Assembly: GCA_028710915.1 (NCBI GenBank) | Contig: JAQTTF010000016.1 | Location: 1 to 16,199 of the forward strand | Source of the DNA: Minisyncoccota bacterium | GTDB taxonomy: Bacteria; Patescibacteriota; Minisyncoccia; Phycocordibacterales; JAQTLZ01 | Direction: 5' to 3' | Length of the DNA: 16,199 nt | Part shown: positions 12,558-16,199 of the stretch, one piece after another | Position numbering within the stretch: the first letter of the stretch is position 1 | Layout: the number at the start of each line of letters is the position of its first letter | The notes under the pieces: generated by a model | Seen by the model: only the letters and a program-made list of their open reading frames with translations | Told to the model about the DNA's origin: nothing | Databases searched by the model: none | Made by a program: the position numbers and the translations under genes

Positions 12558-12938
12558 TTAAGTCTTCGATTCCTTTCGTCGTCCGGTACCCATAGTCTTT
12601 CGTACGTTTCCTCGTCGTGTTCGGGAATTGGTCTTTGTTCGCTGGCCTCGTGAAGGAAGCATTCGAAGGTGTCGAATTCCTCGGTATGCTTTGATATCCT
12701 TGAGACGCTTGATATTTGAACCGACTTCTCGTTTCAAATCTCCTTCGATCTTCATCTTTTCGATGATCTTTCGGATCTCGTTTTCTTCTTCTGGTTTCAA
12801 ATCTTTTGCTTTTACTCCGTGGCCGATTTTTGCTTCATCCAAAATCATTTGAGCTCGAGAACGCGCAATACCATAGAGAGCGGTAAGTCCGATTTCGAGT
12901 CTTTTGTTATCTGGGATTGTGATTCCGACGATTCGCAT
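12558..12938 (-). CDS. rpsM: Ribosomal protein S13 (uS13)
   Basis: Head protein of the small subunit that contacts the P-site tRNA and L5. The 126-residue product has MRIVGITIPDNKRLEIGLTA, then YGIARSRA. The central helix pair follows, then YRGIRHLRMLPSRGQRTKTNSR with TRRGNVRKTMG, and a lysine-rich end. It lies 27 nt after rpmJ, in the classical infA-rpmJ-rpsM order. Confidence 0.97.
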   Translation of the reverse strand: MRIVGITIPDNKRLEIGLTALYGIARSRAQMILDEAKIGHGVKAKDLKPEEENEIRKIIEKMKIEGDLKREVGSNIKRLKDIKAYRGIRHLRMLPSRGQRTKTNSRTRRGNVRKTMGTGRRKESKT

Positions 12939-12965
12939 GATAGATATGTATTTGAAATATAAAAA

Positions 12966-13082
12966 TTAACCTTGTCGCTGTTTGTGTCGCGGATCACTCT
13001 TGCAAATGACGTAAACATAGCCCTTTCTTCGGACTACTTTGCATTGCGGACACATTTTTTTAACTGATGATTTTACTTTCAT
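12966..13082 (-). CDS. rpmJ: Ribosomal protein L36 (bL36)
   Basis: A 38-residue zinc protein of the large subunit, translated here by hand from ATG 13082 to TAA 12968-12966. The start MKVKSSVKKMCPQCKVV and the later CKSDPRHKQRQG are diagnostic. The zinc ligands are C11, C14, C27 and H33, so this is the zinc-binding (C+) form. It sits between infA and rpsM as in most bacteria. Confidence 0.97.
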   Translation of the reverse strand: MKVKSSVKKMCPQCKVVRRKGYVYVICKSDPRHKQRQG

Positions 13083-13147
13083 TTAAATATTAAGAAAAAC
13101 AGTACAAAACTGTTCTTGCTCCGGCAAATCTACCGGACATCAAATTT

Positions 13148-13369
13148 TTACAAACGCTGTATGATTCGTCCTTTTCCTCCGTAAGGCTCAAGTTCGACTC
13201 GCACTTTGTCTCCGATGAGTACTCGTATTCGATTCAAGCGCATTTTGCCTGAAAGGTATGTGAGTATTTCTTCGTCTTTTCCCTCAAATTTCACTTTAAA
13301 AAGAGCATTAGGCAATGCCTCGGTAACCGTACCGAGCACTGATTCAGGTTTCTGTTGTGGATTCTGCAT
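13148..13369 (-). CDS. infA: Translation initiation factor IF-1
   Basis: The 73-residue single OB-fold protein binds the ribosomal A site during initiation. The family core is visible as GTVTEALPNALFKVKFEGK, then YLSGKMRLNRIRVLIGDKVRVELEPYGGKGRII. The N-terminus is slightly long, with MQNPQQKPES before the core. A strong promoter lies upstream, giving a leader of about 19 nt with a weak purine-rich site. It is the first gene of the ribosomal operon in this window. Confidence 0.97.
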   Translation of the reverse strand: MQNPQQKPESVLGTVTEALPNALFKVKFEGKDEEILTYLSGKMRLNRIRVLIGDKVRVELEPYGGKGRIIQRL

Positions 13370-13394
13370 CTCTTTTCAAACTTTGAGCTTCACT

Positions 13395-13424
13395 ATACTA
13401 GCAAAAGAACGGGCAAAATGTCAA
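13395..13424 (-). promoter_or_regulatory. Strong promoter of the infA ribosomal operon
   Basis: Minus strand -35 TTGACA (13424-13419), 18-nt spacer that ends in TGC, -10 TAGTAT (13400-13395). A second TTGACA lies 31 nt further up (13455-13450), with only a weak -10 behind it. Start near 13388. Confidence 0.75.
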
Positions 13425-13457
13425 ATCCCTAGGAGCTTTAAGGCCATTTTGTCAAAT

Positions 13458-14798
13458 TTAGTTCTGTTCAACTGTGATTTTTGAGGTATCAGAAGGGAAT
13501 GAGCGAAGCCAGAAAGGTTTTACGGTGACTTCTGCTTTGTCAATTCCACTGTATGAACTTAGGATATTTTGAAGATCATTTCTTGCCTTGCCAGCGACAT
13601 CTTTTTTGATTTTTTCCGTGTCGAAAATCCATTGTATTTTTGCTTGACCCTTGAGATGGAATGGAAGAGTGCCGGCGTCTATTGGATGTTTCGGATCTGG
13701 TTTTGCTGCTTCAAAAGTCAGGCTATCTAGGTTAAGGACGACGACTGGGCTTCCGTCAAAATCTTTTATCGATTTTTCTGCGATAAGAGTATCAAGGGCG
13801 TTTTCGTCAAAAACGGCCGCACTCAAATCAGTATGTATTCCCACCTCAATAGAATTTCCTTCTGCTTGTCTGTCTGGAAGATTTGCGAAATTTGCCGCAT
13901 ATGAATTTGAGAAGAGAACATACCCGTCTTGTTTTTGAGCATTCACTTGAGAGAGGAGCTCTGCCACGGCTTTCGTTTCTAAACTTTTTACAGCATTCCC
14001 TCTTTCTGCATCTGTAATAGTATTTATTTTTCCTACGAGGCCCCCTTGCATCGGAGTTTTGGATCTGCCATAAAAGCCGGCGTATTTTGCTGTGCCTTTG
14101 AATCCTGGAACAGTGAAATCAGCAAGTCCGATATTGTAATCCTCACCAGGAGAGTCAGCATAGGCCAGTACTTCCACGGAACCGGGGATGCTTTTCCCTG
14201 CTACGGTAGATTTGCCCGGTATTGTCACTGATGAATCAATTCTGAAAATGTGGCCGTCTGCCGCTTCCAGTCGCGTGTTTCGAATGAGTTTTTGCGGAGC
14301 CGTAGAAAAGTTATTGTAGAGCACAATAGTGCCGGACGCCTTCTTTTTTGCGTCTTCTGTCCCGCTTCCTTTGACAAGTAATTTCGAGTCTTCTGAAACA
14401 CTTATCGTTTTATATTGAATAGTATCTTTTGTCGGGTTTTCCTGCCCCACAAAATCATTGTCGACAGAAGAGCTTGTTTGATGAGCAGTAATCATGATTT
14501 TCGCGCTAGCAGAAAAAGTGCTCACAAGAAACACCGCGACTGCGATGCATAAAATACCAATAACAACCCAAAAAAGTTTTCTTGGGAAAGATTTTTTAGG
14601 ATTATTTATATTGTAGGAGTAGTTTTTCTCGTAGATAGGAGCAGGAGGCTCTTCTCTTTTCACCTCTCTTTGAGGAGGTTCCGGCATTTTTTCTGGAATT
14701 GCTTTCGGCGCTACGGGACTGCGCTGTCCTTTAAGCGGAACACGCCGAATACTTCTTTTTCCGGGGGGTATTACGTCTTGAAAAATTTCTTTTGCCAT
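13458..14798 (-). CDS. Baseplate-J-like single-pass membrane protein
   Basis: I start this at ATG 14798 (446 residues), not at the upstream in-frame TTG 14837, because the promoter -10 lies between them. A Pro/Lys/Arg-rich cytoplasmic N-terminus (about 1-70) leads to one hydrophobic segment (about 75-95, WVVIGILCIAVAVFLVSTF). A large beta-rich outer part follows. The stretch TVPGFKGTAKYAGFYGRSKTPMQGG after VLAYADSPGEDYNIG resembles the Baseplate_J-like proteins I recall from Parcubacteria, related to phage baseplate and contractile-injection components. Function is unproven. It follows the PilM-like gene by 53 nt but has its own promoter, and may be part of a cell-surface apparatus. No other injection-system genes are in view. 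Confidence 0.7.
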   Translation of the reverse strand: MAKEIFQDVIPPGKRSIRRVPLKGQRSPVAPKAIPEKMPEPPQREVKREEPPAPIYEKNYSYNINNPKKSFPRKLFWVVIGILCIAVAVFLVSTFSASAKIMITAHQTSSSVDNDFVGQENPTKDTIQYKTISVSEDSKLLVKGSGTEDAKKKASGTIVLYNNFSTAPQKLIRNTRLEAADGHIFRIDSSVTIPGKSTVAGKSIPGSVEVLAYADSPGEDYNIGLADFTVPGFKGTAKYAGFYGRSKTPMQGGLVGKINTITDAERGNAVKSLETKAVAELLSQVNAQKQDGYVLFSNSYAANFANLPDRQAEGNSIEVGIHTDLSAAVFDENALDTLIAEKSIKDFDGSPVVVLNLDSLTFEAAKPDPKHPIDAGTLPFHLKGQAKIQWIFDTEKIKKDVAGKARNDLQNILSSYSGIDKAEVTVKPFWLRSFPSDTSKITVEQN

Positions 14799-14808
14799 GC
14801 TGTTTTTT

Positions 14809-14837
14809 ATTATACGCCCATTTCCTCTCTTCACCAA
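14809..14837 (-). promoter_or_regulatory. Promoter of the Baseplate-J-like gene
   Basis: Minus strand -35 TTGGTG (14837-14832), 17-nt spacer, consensus -10 TATAAT (14814-14809), 10 nt before ATG 14798. The leader would be about 3 nt. Confidence 0.65.
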
Positions 14838-14851
14838 ATTTTATATCTCTT

Positions 14852-16048
14852 TTATTCTTTTGAGAATATTTTGTTGAGGAAAACTGTCTCAAGAGATAGA
14901 AAAAGATCCCCTTCTCCAGCGCCGCTTCTTTCATAATGGAGAGAAAGCGTCTGCTGTTCTAATGGTTTGATATTTTTGGGATCAAGAATTTTCCCGTCAC
15001 TTCGCGGCATTTTTAAAGCGCCATCAAAAAGATTTGTGAACGGCATTCCGGCGATAAGATAGATAAGAGAAGGAATTACTCCTTGTTCGCTGAAATTTAA
15101 AAGTGCGTTCTGGAATGAGTTGTTCCACTCTTTTTGTTTTCCCCTGATGACATCTTCGATTTTGCCTGCTGTTTTTATAAATGTCTTGCCATCAAGAAAT
15201 AGTGAAAGCGAAGAAAGAGCGATATCTTGAGAGACTTCTAGAGTGCGCGAAATCTCTCGCAATGTCTGATTGTATCCGATTGGAAATGAGAACGTTTCAA
15301 GAAGCCCTCCTGTCTTTACAAGCGATATTTCGGTTGTCTCTCCTCCCACATCTACGATAAGGAAGTCATTAGAACCGGGGAATATGTCTCGCAATACTGA
15401 ATATGCCACGCCTGGGAAAGAATGGATCTCAAATCGTTTGGGATGGAAAGAGCGAAGTGCGATATCCTTTACTTGTTTTAAGAGGAGAGAGTCTATGAAG
15501 CTTGAAAAAATGTTTGCTTCAGCAAAGTAGGCGGTTTGCCCGAATGGCTTCGATGTCTCATAGCCATTTAACTTTACCTGTATGACCTTTTGTTCGAAAA
15601 GATCAATCGTGTTTTTATCAAGCGCAGCAGCTTTCTCGTGCACTGTTTTTTCATGTTCAAGCATTTCTTTGAGCATTCCCTCTGTGAATGTGAATGGTTT
15701 TTCTTTTTCCATTCTGGCAATTTTCGTTTGAGAGATATACCAAGGCGAAGAGAATACTAAAAATAGCTCCCTAATTTTATGTTGTTTGAATTCTGTAAAT
15801 GTGAGATGGGCGATCCCCTCTTTTTCCAAGACACCCACCACTTTCGTAAGCGCAGATAAGGTCTCTGAAACCAATTCTTTTGAGTCGGGGCTTTTGAGAA
15901 AAGGGATTGCAAGCCTTGCGGTGTAAAGAATTTTTGGCTTCCCGTCGCGCGACAGCTTAAGAAGCGCGCCGCCGACGGAGCGCGAGCTTATATCGAAAAG
16001 AATTGAAATTTCATGCTCTGGTTTTTTGAAAAGAGACGAGAGAAACAT
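14852..16048 (-). CDS. PilM-like actin-fold ATPase
   Basis: The 398-residue protein looks like the FtsA/PilM branch of the actin superfamily. The N-terminal ISILFDISSRSVGGALL (about 14-30) fits phosphate loop 1. FLIVDVGGETTEISLVKTGG (about 229-248) is a clear phosphate loop 2. The late PSLIYLIAGMPF resembles the adenosine-site motif. It has no membrane segment. PilM in type IV pili is a cytoplasmic platform that recruits PilN. Here PilN/PilO are absent, and the next gene is the Baseplate-J-like membrane protein, which may be its membrane partner. ATG 16048 is 6 nt behind an extended -10 TGATATAAT, so the message should be leaderless. It lies 43 nt after alaS. Confidence 0.72.
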   Translation of the reverse strand: MFLSSLFKKPEHEISILFDISSRSVGGALLKLSRDGKPKILYTARLAIPFLKSPDSKELVSETLSALTKVVGVLEKEGIAHLTFTEFKQHKIRELFLVFSSPWYISQTKIARMEKEKPFTFTEGMLKEMLEHEKTVHEKAAALDKNTIDLFEQKVIQVKLNGYETSKPFGQTAYFAEANIFSSFIDSLLLKQVKDIALRSFHPKRFEIHSFPGVAYSVLRDIFPGSNDFLIVDVGGETTEISLVKTGGLLETFSFPIGYNQTLREISRTLEVSQDIALSSLSLFLDGKTFIKTAGKIEDVIRGKQKEWNNSFQNALLNFSEQGVIPSLIYLIAGMPFTNLFDGALKMPRSDGKILDPKNIKPLEQQTLSLHYERSGAGEGDLFLSLETVFLNKIFSKE

Positions 16049-16054
16049 AGAAAA

Positions 16055-16083
16055 ATTATATCACCTTCAAGGAATGCTTTGAA
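16055..16083 (-). promoter_or_regulatory. Promoter of the PilM-like gene, predicted leaderless
   Basis: Minus strand -35 TTCAAA (16083-16078), 17-nt spacer, extended -10 TG-A-TATAAT (16060-16055). The -10 ends 6 nt before ATG 16048, so the first transcribed base should be the A of the ATG or its neighbour. Confidence 0.7.
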
Positions 16084-16091
16084 GTGGAAAG

Positions 16092-16199
16092 CTATTCTAG
16101 GACTGCTTTGATGCGGCGGACACCTGCAGATACAGCTTCTTCTTTTTGGATTTTGAATGTTCCTTTTAGTTCACGGGTGTTTGTGACGTGGGGTCCTCC
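16092..16199 (-). CDS. alaS: Alanyl-tRNA synthetase, C-terminal end (runs off the right edge)
   Basis: The last 35 codons read GGPHVTNTRELKGTFKIQ, then KEEAVSAGVRRIKAVLE and a TAG stop. This is the zinc-binding end of the AlaRS editing domain: GGPH corresponds to the C-G-G-T-H motif, and AGVRRI is its hallmark. The stop comes directly after that motif, so the C-terminal dimerisation/tRNA-elbow domain (C-Ala, DHHA1-like), normally about 200 residues or more, is missing. An editing-only AlaX protein would have the same end; AlaRS is favoured because streamlined genomes often keep such a short form, but the catalytic part is outside the window. Confidence 0.75.
   Translation of the reverse strand, partial: GGPHVTNTRELKGTFKIQKEEAVSAGVRRIKAVLE

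Noticed and set aside
1..16199. tRNA genes, rRNA genes and CRISPR arrays
   Set aside because: I looked for T-loop motifs with acceptor stems, rRNA signatures and regularly spaced direct repeats. Only the 7-bp heptamer array repeats in tandem, and it is far too short for CRISPR.

Overview
The window looks like a piece of a small, reduced bacterial genome of the Candidate Phyla Radiation, most likely Parcubacteria-like. This is inferred from gene content and protein size, not from a phylogeny. The pointers are a threonyl-tRNA synthetase without its TGS domain, an alanyl-tRNA synthetase that stops right after the editing-domain motif, a short L13, a Baseplate-J-like membrane protein beside a PilM-like ATPase, and many promoters that leave almost no 5' untranslated leader. 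TGA is used as a normal stop, which argues against the Gracilibacteria/SR1 code.

Layout. Positions 1-590 (minus strand) hold the 5' part of proB and an unknown 105-residue gene, probably one transcript from a strong promoter. A RidA-family gene (minus) and thrS (plus) are divergent with close promoters. thrS and dnaJ converge on a shared symmetric terminator. Between dnaJ and dnaK (both minus) sits an opposite-strand unit at 4117-4618 with its own promoter, Shine-Dalgarno site, unknown gene and terminator. Then come dnaK, an uncertain ORF carrying a perfect 15-bp inverted repeat, a heptamer tandem repeat, and grpE: the heat-shock chaperone set, with no hrcA or CIRCE element in view.

The most unusual part is 7560-9172. 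It encodes only two small unknown proteins (78 and 85 residues), yet it is packed with long branched inverted repeats. Two of these look like real structured RNAs of about 155 and 170 nt, each with a promoter upstream and a U-tract behind a long closing helix. They converge tail to tail near 7920. A third branched structure lies just upstream of the grpE promoter. A fourth (8772-8933) has perfect 19-bp terminal inverted repeats and a 4-bp flanking duplication, like a MITE. I could not match any of them to a known RNA class.

From 9160 to 13369 (minus strand) runs the classical infA-rpmJ-rpsM-rpsK-rpsD-rpoA-rplQ cluster, followed by rplM-rpsI and a strong terminator. Upstream of infA, in place of the frequent secY-adk-map neighbours, are a Baseplate-J-like membrane protein, a PilM-like actin-fold ATPase and the end of alaS.

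The promoter survey suggests two expression styles. Core genes (thrS, dnaJ, pilM-like, probably ridA) have -10 boxes 6-8 nt before ATG and no Shine-Dalgarno site, so they should be leaderless; three more genes have gaps of 9-12 nt. The proB unit and the 4206-4562 gene instead have TTGACA promoters, leaders of about 45-50 nt and good Shine-Dalgarno sites.
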